Below are positions 16,971 to 26,030 of a DNA stretch of 64,000 nucleotides, one piece after another (positions within the stretch are counted from its first letter, which is position 1; the number at the start of each line of letters is the position of its first letter). The notes beneath the pieces were generated by a model, which made no database searches, had not been told where the DNA came from, and worked only from the letters and a program-made list of their open reading frames with translations. Both the position numbers and the translations under genes were made by a program. Origin of the DNA: Polyangium spumosum (GTDB taxonomy: Bacteria > Myxococcota_A > Polyangia > Polyangiales > Polyangiaceae); NCBI RefSeq assembly GCF_009649845.1, contig NZ_WJIE01000001.1:1287054-1351053 (forward strand). The letters are read 5' to 3'.

Positions 16971-17136
16971 CGAGGGCGCTCGGCGGCAGGACGAGGGCGC
17001 TTTCTTGCGTGACGAGGGCGCTTTCTTGCGTGACGAGGGCGCGATCTCGCGTGACGAGGGCGCTTTCTTGCGTGACGAGGGCGCTTTCTTGCGTGACGAG
17101 GGCCTCCAGCGTGATGACGACGCGATTTGCCGGGGG
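16969..17136 (+). repeat. 21-bp tandem repeat array 1 (about eight units)
   Basis: Units begin GACGAGGGCG and end TTGCGT, with starts at 16969, 16990, 17011, 17032, 17053, 17074, 17095 and a weak eighth at 17116; every interval is exactly 21 bp. Central units are nearly identical; the outer ones are diverged. Two further degenerate GACG units 21 bp apart lie at 17150 and 17171, out of phase. The array starts at the exoribonuclease stop and ends ~120 bp before the 17254 gene. Both strands stay open because 21 is a multiple of 3, but no ribosome site supports translation. Confidence 0.88.
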
Positions 17137-17253
17137 CCTCGGTCCGGGTGACGACGGGCCGGGGGCGGGTGACGGCGGGCCCTCTCCGGAGGACGGTGCC
17201 CTGGAGCCGTTCCCCACTTGACACTCCTCGCTGCATCGCCCGATTCTCCCGGC

Positions 17254-18117
17254 ATGCCGGTGCTCCCCAGCGACGATCCGACGCACACCCTCGAAATCCT
17301 CGCCGCGAAGGTCGGCGCGCCCCCGCCGGGATTGCTCGACGCGTTACTCGCCGGCACCGACAACGAGCAGCTCACCGACAAGGGACGGGAGATCGCCACG
17401 AGCCGGCTCGTCGTCGACGGAGTGCGGCTTTATCAGGAGGCGTACAACTTCTGGCAAGAGGCCTCCGACGAGCAGAAGAAGCGCCTCAAGGGCTTCTCGT
17501 TGCCCCTGCTCGGCGTGGCCGTGCATCAGCTCCTCGCGCTGCACGTGCGAGCGCAGAAGATGGCGGATGACGCGTCGGACGAAGGGAAGTCGCGCGCGAA
17601 ACGCACGACCGAGGCGAGCCGGACCGCGTCGCATGCGGTCGCGATGCGTGATCAGGCCGCGTCGGCGCTGCGCGACGCCGCAGGCCTCGACCCGGCCTTG
17701 CGCGCGGAGGTCGACGAGGCCGTGGGCACGGCCGAGACGACGGACACGCTCGCGCGTGGGCTCAGCGGGCTCGCCGATGTCCTCGATACGTGGCTAAAGT
17801 CGCCGGCGGGCTCGTCGATCCACGCGCGGCTCACGCTCGCGAGCCTCGACGCAGCGTACGCGGAGGAGCTCCACGCAACGGCAAACGCCGTGCGAACGAC
17901 CGCAGCGCAAGCCGGCGAGCGCAACGCCGCGCGCGCCGCCGCGCAGGCCGGGCTCGATCGCGAAGACGGCGTGGCGATCCTCCTGCTCGGGCAGATCGTG
18001 CGCGCTTTTGATGCGGCGAACGATCTCGAGCCGACGATCCCGCGGCTGCTCCCGAACTCGACGCGGCGGCTGTTCTCGCGGCGGACGAAGAAGAAGGCGG
18101 GCGCGGCGGAGGCGTGA
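17254..18117 (+). CDS. Unrecognised helical protein, family A copy 1 (287 aa)
   Basis: 287 aa from ATG 17254; a TTG at 17218 is in frame but less likely. Cytosolic, helical and Ala-rich, with no signal or membrane segment. It aligns by eye over its full length with the 288-aa product at 44136-45002. Shared points are a Trp in YNFW / GEFW, then EQKKRLKGFSLPLL versus AQKRRLLGFSEPLL, a central long helix with Ala-rich repeats, LDREDG versus LDLQDG, and the C-terminal PTIPRLLPNSTRRLF versus PSIPKLVPITTRRLF. The N-termini differ. Both copies lie downstream of a 21-bp tandem array. The family is not recognised, and no catalytic motif is evident. Confidence 0.75.
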   Translation: MPVLPSDDPTHTLEILAAKVGAPPPGLLDALLAGTDNEQLTDKGREIATSRLVVDGVRLYQEAYNFWQEASDEQKKRLKGFSLPLLGVAVHQLLALHVRAQKMADDASDEGKSRAKRTTEASRTASHAVAMRDQAASALRDAAGLDPALRAEVDEAVGTAETTDTLARGLSGLADVLDTWLKSPAGSSIHARLTLASLDAAYAEELHATANAVRTTAAQAGERNAARAAAQAGLDREDGVAILLLGQIVRAFDAANDLEPTIPRLLPNSTRRLFSRRTKKKAGAAEA

Positions 18118-18135
18118 CGCCTCCACCCACGCGCC

Positions 18136-20037
18136 TCACTTGTCGAGCAGCCCCATCACCACGAGCAGCGCGATCACGATTCCCATCAAGCTCTCGCCCG
18201 CGATGAACCCGGACGACACGGGCACCGTGAGACGCTCGGCCATCGCCGGCTTCACCTTGCGCAGCACGTGCGCGATGAGCGAGCCGATGAACATCGCGAT
18301 CGCGTTACTCGCCGGGATCACGAGCGCGATCCCGATCCCCGCCGGCGACGGGATGTACGGCAAGAGCTTCTTCGGCGCGAAACGTTCGGCGAGCGCGAGC
18401 ACGAGGCCCAGCGCGAAGCCCACGCCGATCGCGCGTAACGCGCCGGGCGGAAGGCCGCCGAGACCACCCGCGAAGGCTTGCGACACGCCGGCCCACACGA
18501 GGCACGAGGGCGCAGGCCACTCCTCGCTGCCGAGCACCGTCGGGTCCGGGATGATGAGCCAGAAGGCCGGCACCACCACGAGCGCGCCCGCGATCACGCC
18601 GAAGAGCTGGCCCTTGAGCTGCTGACGTGGGCTCGCGCCGAGGAGCCAGCCGCTCTTCAGGTCCGTCAGCAGATCCGCCGCGTGCAGGCCGATCCCGCCC
18701 GTCACGTTCGCGCTCATGATGTTGCCCGTGAGGTTGCCCGGCGTGATCACGCCATACACCGCCTGCGTCACCGGCCCGAGCGCCTTCGTCGGCGTCACGT
18801 CGGTCTCGCCCGTCACGCGCGCCGCGACGAAGCCCATGATCACCGCGAGCGGCACGGCGACGATCCCCGCCCAGAGCGGGATCTTGAACAGGAACGCCAT
18901 GAGCGTGATCACCACGGGCGCGAGGACGGCGAAGCCCGCGGGGAACCACCACTCGGGGCACTCCACCTCCGCGATCGGCTCCCTCTTCTCGGCGGACGCG
19001 CCACGCGAAAATAGCCCCGACAAACCGCGGAACGAACGCGCGACGCTCTTGTAATCGAGCACGAAGCTCGTCAGGCCCGAGGCGACGAGGATCGCGGCGC
19101 CGGGCCAGAGCGTCCAGCCGACGATCGCCTTGTAGCTGACCTCCTTGATCGCGTGCTCCTCGAAGAGCCTCGGCGCGAGGATCACGTAACAGCCGAGCCC
19201 CGAGAGCAGCAGCGACCAGCCCGTCCGGAAGCTCATGAGCGCGCCCGCGCCGACGAGCACGAGCTCGCTCTTCAGCGTGATCGTCCAGTCCTTCGCGGCG
19301 CGCCCGGCGATCGCGAACGGCAGCGGGATCGCGCCGGGGATGTTGAAGGGCATCCACGCAGCCTTCGCGTCGCGCAGGAAGGTGAGCAGCGCGCCGACGA
19401 GCCCCGCGAGCCCGAGCAGCCGCGCCTTGTCTTTGCCGCCGCCCACGGCCTTCTCCGCGCCGGGCGCTCCCGCGTGTGCCGCGTCGTGCATCGAGCGCAG
19501 CGTCTCGGCCGTCGCCGTGCCCGTCGGGAAGGCGAGCGCCTCGCGGTTGATGAGCTGGCGCTTGATCGGGATGGCGGCGAAGACGCCGAGGGCCGCGATC
19601 GCGCCGAACCAGAGCATCATCCAGAGCGGGTCGGGGCGCATCGTCGTGACCATGAGCAGCGCGCCGAACGCGGCCATGTTGCCGCCGCCCGTCATGTAGC
19701 CCGCCGCCGAGGCGACCGAGCCCATCGCGTTGTTCTCGAGGATCGTGAACTCGCTCTTCGTCAGCCTCATCGCCCGGAAGAGCTCGAAGACCGCAAACGC
19801 GAGGATGCAGGCGGTCAGCGTGACGCCGAGGCTCCAGCCCGTCTTGAAAAAGACGTAGAGGTTGCTCAAACACATCACGCCGCCGATGAGCATGCCGGCG
19901 ATGATGGCGCGCACCGTGAGCTGTTTTTCCCCTTTTCGATAGATGGTCTCGAGCCATTGTTGCTCGGGATCCTTCGCGGGGGCGTTCTCCGTCGGCACAG
20001 CGGGATCGGCGGGCGGGGCGTGGTTCATCGTCGTCAT
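18136..20037 (-). CDS. OPT-family oligopeptide/metal-chelate transporter
   Basis: 633 aa with about 14-16 membrane spans. OPT features are the N-terminal LTVRAIIAGMLIGGVMCLSNLYVFFKTGW, the conserved NNAMGSVASAAGYMTGGG block in the first quarter, and IKRQLINREALAFPTGTATAETL. These are typical of the bacterial OPT group. Members use proton symport to import oligopeptides or metal-siderophore/nicotianamine-like complexes; the substrate here is unknown. It is a single gene, convergent with the 17254 gene and divergent from nothing close: the next gene upstream (20090-22090) runs the same way 52 bp away. Confidence 0.9.
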   Translation of the reverse strand: MTTMNHAPPADPAVPTENAPAKDPEQQWLETIYRKGEKQLTVRAIIAGMLIGGVMCLSNLYVFFKTGWSLGVTLTACILAFAVFELFRAMRLTKSEFTILENNAMGSVASAAGYMTGGGNMAAFGALLMVTTMRPDPLWMMLWFGAIAALGVFAAIPIKRQLINREALAFPTGTATAETLRSMHDAAHAGAPGAEKAVGGGKDKARLLGLAGLVGALLTFLRDAKAAWMPFNIPGAIPLPFAIAGRAAKDWTITLKSELVLVGAGALMSFRTGWSLLLSGLGCYVILAPRLFEEHAIKEVSYKAIVGWTLWPGAAILVASGLTSFVLDYKSVARSFRGLSGLFSRGASAEKREPIAEVECPEWWFPAGFAVLAPVVITLMAFLFKIPLWAGIVAVPLAVIMGFVAARVTGETDVTPTKALGPVTQAVYGVITPGNLTGNIMSANVTGGIGLHAADLLTDLKSGWLLGASPRQQLKGQLFGVIAGALVVVPAFWLIIPDPTVLGSEEWPAPSCLVWAGVSQAFAGGLGGLPPGALRAIGVGFALGLVLALAERFAPKKLLPYIPSPAGIGIALVIPASNAIAMFIGSLIAHVLRKVKPAMAERLTVPVSSGFIAGESLMGIVIALLVVMGLLDK

Positions 20038-20089
20038 CGCGGCTCGGCCGCGAGCGTACCGGAGAAACGCCCCCCGCGCGAAGAAAAAC

Positions 20090-22090
20090 CTACTCGTCGA
20101 GACCCGGGAGGATCGTCACTTCGAGCGCGCTCGGCATCGCCTGCGACCGATAGACCCGGTGCGTGGCTTTCGTGTAATCGCTCGGCTTGGCCGCGAAGAT
20201 GCTGGGCACGAATTTCTGCGGGTTTCGATCGATGAACGGGAACCAGCTCGATTGCACCTGGATCACGATCCGGTGCCCTCGTTTCCACGTGTGGAAGACG
20301 TCGTTCACCGCGAATTTCACCTTCGTGGGCTCGCCCGGGACGAAGGGCTTCGGCGCCTCGTAGCTCTCGCGGAAGCGCCCGCGGAAGGGCTCGCCGCGCA
20401 CGAGGATCTGCTGGCCGCCGCGGTCTCTTTTGCCCGCGCGCAGGTCGCTCTTGCTGAAATCCGGCATCTTGCCCGGGTTCTCGTCGATGAGCTTCACCAC
20501 CCAGTCGGCGTCGGTCCCGGTCGTGCTCACCCAGAGCTCGGCCTCGAGCGGGCCCGCGAGCGTCACGTCCCGCTCGAGCGGCTCGGAGCGATATTCGAGC
20601 ACGTCCGGCCTCCGCGAGGCGAAGCGCTGGTCCTCCGCCATGTAGCTCGACGACCAGTCGTTGCCGATGTCCTGGGTATAGGGGACGGGTTTGTCGGGGT
20701 CGCTCAGGTATTCGTCGCTCGCGGCCTCCGTGTTTTGCGGCGGCTCGAACGAGAGCGCGCCGCTCTCGTGCAGGTAGAGCCGCCCTTTTTTCGCCGCGCG
20801 CGGGGGCCAGGCGGAGAACCTCCGGAAGCGGTTCGCGCCCGTCTCGAAGACGAGCGCCTCCGCGAGCTCCGGGTCCGGCCCGTCCTTCAGGTGGTGCTTG
20901 AAGAACGCGAGCTCGAGCTCCTTGAACGCGTCATTCGTGGCGAACCCGAACTCCGCGTCGCCGAGGCTGTCCCCCCTGCCGTGGTGCCAGCCGCCGTGGC
21001 TCCACGGGCCCATGACGATCGAGTTCTTCGCCTTCGGGTTTTGCGCCTCGATCGCCTGGTACATCGCGAGCGGGCCGTAGAGGTCCTCCGTATCGAAGAA
21101 ACCTCCGACGACGAGCACGGCGGCCTCGATGTTGCGCAGGTGGGGCAGGATGTTCCTCGCCTTCCAGAACTCGTCGTAGTTCGGGTGCGCCACGATGTCG
21201 CGGAAGAACGGGCGGTCGCCCTTGAAATGCCGCGCCTCGGCCTCGGCGAGGGGCCCCGCGCCCAGGAAAAACCGGTATGCGTCGGGGGTCCCGTAATCGA
21301 AATCCTCCCAGTCGTCCTCCCCGGGCTCGTAGGGCTTCGCCCTCGGCTTGTCGAAGGAGGCGAAAAAATGGAAGGCGAGCTGGAGGTTGAAGGCGCCGTG
21401 CCGGTGCATGTCGTCGCCGCGGAACCAGTCGGCGATCGGCGCCTGCGGCGAGACGGCCTCGAGCGCCGGGTGCGAGTCGATCGCCCCCGCGGCCGCGTAA
21501 AACCCCGGATACGAGGTGCCGAGCAGCCCCACGCGGCCGTTGTTGTCGGCCACGTTTTTCGTCAGCCACTCGATCGTGTCATACGTGTCCGAGCTCTCGT
21601 CGATGTCGTTCGGGCCTTTTTTGTCGATGTGCGGCCGCATGTTGACGTACTCGCCCTCGGACATGTACCGGCCGCGCACGTCCTGGAGGACGAAGATGAA
21701 GCCCTCCTTTTCGAGCGCCTCGGAGGCGAAGCGGCGCGGATACCGATCGACCCCGTAGGGCCACACGGTGTAGGGCGTGCGCATCATCAGGAACGGATAC
21801 CTTCGCGAGGGGCTCGCGTCGTTCGGCACGTACACGGCCGTGAAGAGCCGCGCGCCGTCGCGCATGGGAATGCGGTATTCGTATTTCGTGTAGCGCGCCC
21901 GGATGAACGCGGCCCGCGGGTTCGGCTCCTCGGCCCCCTTCGAGGCCTCGGCCGCGGCGGCGGGCGCCGGCGGAGAGGCAGGCAGGGGCGGCGGCGACGG
22001 GGCGCCGTTCTCCGAGGTCTGGCACGCCGTGGAGGCGAGCAGCGCGAGGACGAGCGGGGATGTGCGGGGGAGAGAGACACGAACGGACAC
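20090..22090 (-). CDS. CocE/NonD-type hydrolase lipoprotein (S15-like)
   Basis: 666 aa from GTG 22090, chosen because AAGGAGG lies 8 bp upstream and it yields a signal peptide with lipobox LASTAC. A Pro/Ala linker follows, then the alpha/beta domain: YEYRIPMRDGARLFTAVYVP, FIFVLQDVRGRYMSEG, nucleophile in GLLGTSYPG, acid in GGFFDTEDLYG and His in GPWSHGGWHH. The C-terminal jelly-roll (EVTLAGPLEAELWVSTTGTDADWVVKLID, then HRIVIQVQSSWFP) is that of the CocE/X-Pro dipeptidyl-peptidase group. These enzymes hydrolyse peptides, esters or acylated antibiotics. Surface anchoring suggests use of external substrates, perhaps prey-derived. Confidence 0.87.
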   Translation of the reverse strand: MSVRVSLPRTSPLVLALLASTACQTSENGAPSPPPLPASPPAPAAAAEASKGAEEPNPRAAFIRARYTKYEYRIPMRDGARLFTAVYVPNDASPSRRYPFLMMRTPYTVWPYGVDRYPRRFASEALEKEGFIFVLQDVRGRYMSEGEYVNMRPHIDKKGPNDIDESSDTYDTIEWLTKNVADNNGRVGLLGTSYPGFYAAAGAIDSHPALEAVSPQAPIADWFRGDDMHRHGAFNLQLAFHFFASFDKPRAKPYEPGEDDWEDFDYGTPDAYRFFLGAGPLAEAEARHFKGDRPFFRDIVAHPNYDEFWKARNILPHLRNIEAAVLVVGGFFDTEDLYGPLAMYQAIEAQNPKAKNSIVMGPWSHGGWHHGRGDSLGDAEFGFATNDAFKELELAFFKHHLKDGPDPELAEALVFETGANRFRRFSAWPPRAAKKGRLYLHESGALSFEPPQNTEAASDEYLSDPDKPVPYTQDIGNDWSSSYMAEDQRFASRRPDVLEYRSEPLERDVTLAGPLEAELWVSTTGTDADWVVKLIDENPGKMPDFSKSDLRAGKRDRGGQQILVRGEPFRGRFRESYEAPKPFVPGEPTKVKFAVNDVFHTWKRGHRIVIQVQSSWFPFIDRNPQKFVPSIFAAKPSDYTKATHRVYRSQAMPSALEVTILPGLDE

Positions 22091-22200
22091 GAACGGACCT
22101 CCTTGGGCGCGAGGGGCGCACAGGATAGACGCCGCGCGCGGCGATCGTGACCGAAATTGAATCGACGCACCCGGAGCGCGGCGGTAAGGAGTGCCTGGAC

Positions 22201-22827
22201 ATGACGACCACCCCGGAAGAGCGGCTCGAAGCCATCCTGCGGTTCGGGCGCGACGAGGCCACACGTTCCCTCGGCGAGGCTGGCGCCGATCGTCTGCGCT
22301 CGATCGCCTGGGCCCGGTTTTACGCGCTCGCGCCCGAGGCGCCGAGCTTCCGCGAGCGCATGAATCGTAACCTCTTCGTGCTCACCGTGCCGCTGCTCGC
22401 GCTCTACCAGGCGCTCCGGCAGGGCCTCGGGCTCGAGCAAGCGGAGGCGCTCCGCCTCGCCGAGGACATGTTACACGCGGCGTACCACGAGCGCATGAAC
22501 CCCGTGCTGCTCGCGGCGATGAACGTCACCTACCAGGTCGCGCCGATCCGGCGCGTGTTCCTGCGGCGCATCGAGACGACGCAGGAGCCCGGAGGCTTCG
22601 CGTTCGAGGTGCCGAAGGACGCGGACGCCGTGATCGCGCTCGACGTGCGCGTCTGCCCGATCGCGCGTTTCGCCAAGGAGCACGGCGCGCCCGAGATCGT
22701 CCCGCTGATCTGCCGCATCGACGATCTCGTCGCCTCGAAGCTCACGGGCCTGCGCCTCGAGCGCACCGGCACGATCGGCACCGGCGCCTCGTATTGCGAT
22801 TTCCGGTACGTCAAGAAGGACCGATGA
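22201..22827 (+). CDS. L-2-amino-thiazoline-4-carboxylate hydrolase-like protein
   Basis: 208 aa from ATG 22201, preceded by TAAGGAG. The pattern EERLEAILRFGRDEA, then a helical N-terminal half, DVRVCPIARFAKEHGAPEIVPLICRIDDLV, and the terminal ASYCDFRYVKK fit the ATC-hydrolase fold family. Conserved Cys residues lie in CPIARF, LICRIDD and SYCDFRY. The founding enzyme opens the thiazoline ring in L-cysteine production, but most family members are untested. Its stop overlaps the start of the M28 peptidase gene (ATGA), implying coupled translation and a linked function. Confidence 0.7.
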   Translation: MTTTPEERLEAILRFGRDEATRSLGEAGADRLRSIAWARFYALAPEAPSFRERMNRNLFVLTVPLLALYQALRQGLGLEQAEALRLAEDMLHAAYHERMNPVLLAAMNVTYQVAPIRRVFLRRIETTQEPGGFAFEVPKDADAVIALDVRVCPIARFAKEHGAPEIVPLICRIDDLVASKLTGLRLERTGTIGTGASYCDFRYVKKDR

Positions 22828-25124
22828 AAATAGCCCCCGCGGCCAGCCGCGCCGCGCTCGTGTTCGCCCTCGTCGCGCTCGTCGCCCTCCGGATCCTGGG
22901 GTTCGTCCCGAGAGGCGCGGCGGCGAACGCGGAGGCGCTTGGTTTTTCGGTCGATCGCGCGTCGGCCCACGTCACGCGCCTCGCCGCGGCGCCTCGTCCT
23001 CCGGGCACGGAGGGCCACGACGCCGCGCGGGAGATGATCCTCGCGGAGCTCCGGCGCCTCGGCATCCCCGCGGAGATCCAGCGCGCCGCGACGATAGGCA
23101 CCCACTGGGGCGTGCCGTACGACGGCGCCCGCGTCGAGAACCTCGTCGCCCGCCTGGAGGGGCGCGAGCGGGGCCCAGCCCTCGCGCTCGTCGCCCATTA
23201 CGACTCCGTGCCCAATGCCCCCGGCGCGGCCGACGACGCGAGCGGCGTCGCCGTCTTGCTGGAGACGGCCCGCGCCCTGCGCGAGGGCCCCGCGCTCCGG
23301 AACGACGTGATCTTCCTGTTCACCGACGCCGAGGAGGCCGGCGTGCTCGGCGGCGCCGTGTTCGTCCGCGAGCACCCGGCCTTTCGGGACATCGGCCTCG
23401 CGCTGAACTTCGACGCGCGTGGCTCCGAGGGCCCCGTCGGCCTCATCGAGACGAGCCCCGAGGCCGGCGCGCTCGTGCGGCATTTCGGCGCCGCAGCGCC
23501 CTCCCCGGTCGCCTCGTCGCTCTTCCCCGAAATCGCGCGCCGCCTCGGGCACCAGACCGATCTCTACCCCTTCCTGCGGGCCGGCGTCCCCGGGATGAAC
23601 TTCGCCTTCGCCGACGGCGCTGCCCATTACCACGCGCCCGTCGACGACCCGGCGCACCTCGACCGGCGGACCCTCGCGCACGCGGGCACCCTCGCGCTCT
23701 CCCTCGCGCGGCGCTTCGGCGACCTCGATCTCGCGCGCCTCCCGGCCGAGCCGGTCGTCTATTTCGACGTCCCGGGCCTCGGGCTCGTCGTGTACCGCCG
23801 CGCGTGGGCGCTGCCGATCGTGATGATCCCGGCGGCCCTCTTCGCCCTCGCGTTCGTCCGGGCAAAACGGCGCGGGCAGGCGCGCCCGACACGCGTGCTC
23901 GCCGGGCTCGGCGTGCTGCTCGCCTCGCTCGCGGCCGCGTCGGCGCTCGCGACCGGGATCGTCGCCGCGCTCCGGGCCCTCTCGCCCGCGTGGGGCGCGT
24001 TCCGCGGAGATCCCTTCGATCCGGGCCTCGCGCGGATCACCCTCGCCCTCCTCGGCGTCGCCATCCACGCCGCCGCATATCGGTTTGTCCGAAGACACCT
24101 CTCTGCCTTCGAGCTCGCCCTCGGCGCGGCCTCGGCCTGGCTGCTGCTCGCGCTCGCGACGGCCGCGCTCCTCCCGGGCGCGAGTTTTCTCTTCGCCCTC
24201 CCGCTCGCGGCGTCCCTCGTGGGCCTGCTCGTCTGGCAGGGCCGCCCGTCCGAATCGCCATCACGTGGCCTCGTGCTCCTGCTCTCGGCGCTGCCGGCGA
24301 TCGTCCTCGCCGTGCCGGTCCCTCATCTCCTGTTCATCGCGCTCGGCTTGCCGCGGGCCGCGCCCGCCGTCGCCGTCGTCGTGCTCCTCGCGGGCCTCCT
24401 TTCCCCGCTGCTCGAGGTCCTCGGCGGCGGGGCGTCTCGCAGGCCCGCCCTCGGCCTCGCCGGCGCGTCCGGGGCCCTGCTCGGTTTGTCCGTCGCGACA
24501 AACCATTTTTCGCCCGCCCAGCCGCGCCCCGCGTGCCTCGCGTACGCCCTCGACGCCGATCGCCGCGAGGCCGTGTGGACGACGACCGAGGTGAAGCCCT
24601 CTCCCTGGACGGCGTTGCACATCCCCGAGGCCACGCGCGGCGCCGCGCGCTTCTCGCTGCCCGGCCAGGGCGCGCTCCGGCACGAGGCCGAGGCGCCGCG
24701 GCTCGACGTCCCGCCTGCCGAGCTCGAACCCCTCGGCGACGAGGTCCACGAGGGGACCCGCACGCTCCGCTTTCGCCTCCGCTCGGCCCGGCGCGCGCCG
24801 TTCGTCCTCGTCTCGGTCACTTCGGAGGCCCTCCTCCACGGCGCCACGATCGACGGCGTTCGCGTGGAGGAGAAAGGCGGGTTTCAGGCGACGAGCGCCG
24901 ACCCCTGGGGTTTTACCTTCCAGGGTTTGCCCGCGGAGGGCATCGAATGGTCGATCGACCTCGCGCCCGGCGCGCCGGTGGCCGTGCGGGTCGTCGATCG
25001 GACGTATTCCCTCCCCGAGCCGCTCCTCCAGGCGCCGAAACCCGCCGACGTGATGCCGATGCCCTTCCGCGTCGCCGGCTCCACGTTCGTCGCGATGGAA
25101 CGAACGTTCCCCCCGAACCCCTGA
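22824..25124 (+). CDS. Membrane-anchored M28 family aminopeptidase
   Basis: 766 aa from ATG 22824. An N-terminal signal anchor (AALVFALVALVALRILGF) is followed by a zinc peptidase domain. Metal ligands are visible as AHYDS (His), GAADDASG (Asp), DAEEAG (Glu), LNFDARG (Asp) and HYHAPVDD (His), the full M28 set. After residue ~330 come roughly eight membrane spans, then a C-terminal beta-rich extracytoplasmic domain (LDVPPAELEPLGDEV...). This layout resembles Fxna/PFF1-type multi-spanning M28 peptidases rather than soluble aminopeptidases. The catalytic domain likely faces the periplasm and trims peptides. It is coupled to the upstream ATC-hydrolase-like gene by a 4-bp overlap. Confidence 0.88.
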   Translation: MKIAPAASRAALVFALVALVALRILGFVPRGAAANAEALGFSVDRASAHVTRLAAAPRPPGTEGHDAAREMILAELRRLGIPAEIQRAATIGTHWGVPYDGARVENLVARLEGRERGPALALVAHYDSVPNAPGAADDASGVAVLLETARALREGPALRNDVIFLFTDAEEAGVLGGAVFVREHPAFRDIGLALNFDARGSEGPVGLIETSPEAGALVRHFGAAAPSPVASSLFPEIARRLGHQTDLYPFLRAGVPGMNFAFADGAAHYHAPVDDPAHLDRRTLAHAGTLALSLARRFGDLDLARLPAEPVVYFDVPGLGLVVYRRAWALPIVMIPAALFALAFVRAKRRGQARPTRVLAGLGVLLASLAAASALATGIVAALRALSPAWGAFRGDPFDPGLARITLALLGVAIHAAAYRFVRRHLSAFELALGAASAWLLLALATAALLPGASFLFALPLAASLVGLLVWQGRPSESPSRGLVLLLSALPAIVLAVPVPHLLFIALGLPRAAPAVAVVVLLAGLLSPLLEVLGGGASRRPALGLAGASGALLGLSVATNHFSPAQPRPACLAYALDADRREAVWTTTEVKPSPWTALHIPEATRGAARFSLPGQGALRHEAEAPRLDVPPAELEPLGDEVHEGTRTLRFRLRSARRAPFVLVSVTSEALLHGATIDGVRVEEKGGFQATSADPWGFTFQGLPAEGIEWSIDLAPGAPVAVRVVDRTYSLPEPLLQAPKPADVMPMPFRVAGSTFVAMERTFPPNP

Positions 25125-25125
25125 A

Positions 25126-25992
25126 TCAGCCGATTCTCTTCCGCCCACTTCGCGGCGTCGCTCCGCCTTCCGGCGCCTTCTTCCCGTCGCGCAGGTGCTC
25201 CCAGAGCGGCAGCGCGGGCACGATCGGGGCGTCGGCGTCCGCGGCGGCGCGGCGGAGCGCCTGCCTGTCCAGCGCGCCGCTCCTCGGCCAGAGCACCTCG
25301 CCTTGGCCTGCGGCGAGGTTGTCGAGCGCGTCGATGACCTTGCCGCGCGTCACGCCGAGCGTGTCGTGCACGAGCAGGTTCGGCCGGAAAGGCTCCTCCC
25401 GCTCCACGAGCGCGCGCTCGAACGCCTGCTCGTCGAAGCCCGCGCCCCCCGCGGCCCCGAAGCCGAGCTCCTCGGGCGAGGCCACGATCGTCTTTTTTTC
25501 GTAGGTCTCGAGGACACCCTTTTTGAGGGCGACGCGCTCGCCCTCCCCGTCGATCATCGCGCGGCCCTCGAATCCGTCGGGCGTGAAGCGCAGGGCCACG
25601 TCGTAGTCGCCCATGTCCGACGACGCCCACGCCACGTATTGCCAATCTCGCGCGCCGGCCGCCCGAAGCGCCTCGGCCGGCGCCGCGGCCCAGTCGTCCA
25701 CCAGGAACATCTCGCAGCCGAACGAAAAAACGAGGGACCTCTGGCGGAGGTTGCCGGGCAGGTAAAAGACCGCCTCGACGCGCGGGCTCACGGCCACCCG
25801 CACGAGGCTCTCGCCCGCGAAACGCGGCCCGAGCGAGGCCCACGGCGAGAGGAGGGACGCCGCGGAGCAACGGCGTTTGTCGAAAAGGTACGCGACGAAC
25901 AGGGTGCTCACGCAAACGAGCAAAGCATGGTCGAGCCGAGGCGACAACTCCTCCGCCGACGAACCCCCGACGACATTGTGCTCATGAAACAA
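25126..25992 (-). CDS. Unrecognised 288-aa protein, start uncertain
   Basis: The longest version starts at TTG 25992; no in-frame ATG is nearby and an internal GTG just before STLFVAYLF would remove ~28 residues. The N-terminus has a short hydrophobic stretch (ALLVCVSTLFVAYLF) that could be an anchor. The rest is mixed alpha/beta with VEAVFYLPGNLRQRSLVFSFGCEMFLVDDWAA and a helical C-terminus, ending in basic residues. No family is recognised. It ends 1 bp from the convergent peptidase gene and is divergent from the reductase operon across the 23-bp palindrome, so the palindrome may also control it. Confidence 0.5.
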   Translation of the reverse strand: MFHEHNVVGGSSAEELSPRLDHALLVCVSTLFVAYLFDKRRCSAASLLSPWASLGPRFAGESLVRVAVSPRVEAVFYLPGNLRQRSLVFSFGCEMFLVDDWAAAPAEALRAAGARDWQYVAWASSDMGDYDVALRFTPDGFEGRAMIDGEGERVALKKGVLETYEKKTIVASPEELGFGAAGGAGFDEQAFERALVEREEPFRPNLLVHDTLGVTRGKVIDALDNLAAGQGEVLWPRSGALDRQALRRAAADADAPIVPALPLWEHLRDGKKAPEGGATPRSGRKRIG

Positions 25993-26030
25993 CGCTCTTT
26001 CGTGTTCCCCCTCCGACCCGACGGGCGCTC

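Noticed and set aside
16969-17191. Array 1 as a CRISPR
   Set aside because: Units are contiguous 21-mers without unique spacers, the repeats are too short, and no cas gene is near.
16906-17286. Repeat peptide of 7-residue units on the minus strand across array 1
   Set aside because: It is a by-product of the 21-bp period keeping all frames open; no start or ribosome site supports it, and the plus strand gives an equally open frame.
19943-22150. 735-residue frame on + opposite the CocE-type hydrolase
   Set aside because: Arg/His-rich with no recognisable motif; the opposite strand encodes a full catalytic triad and signal peptide.
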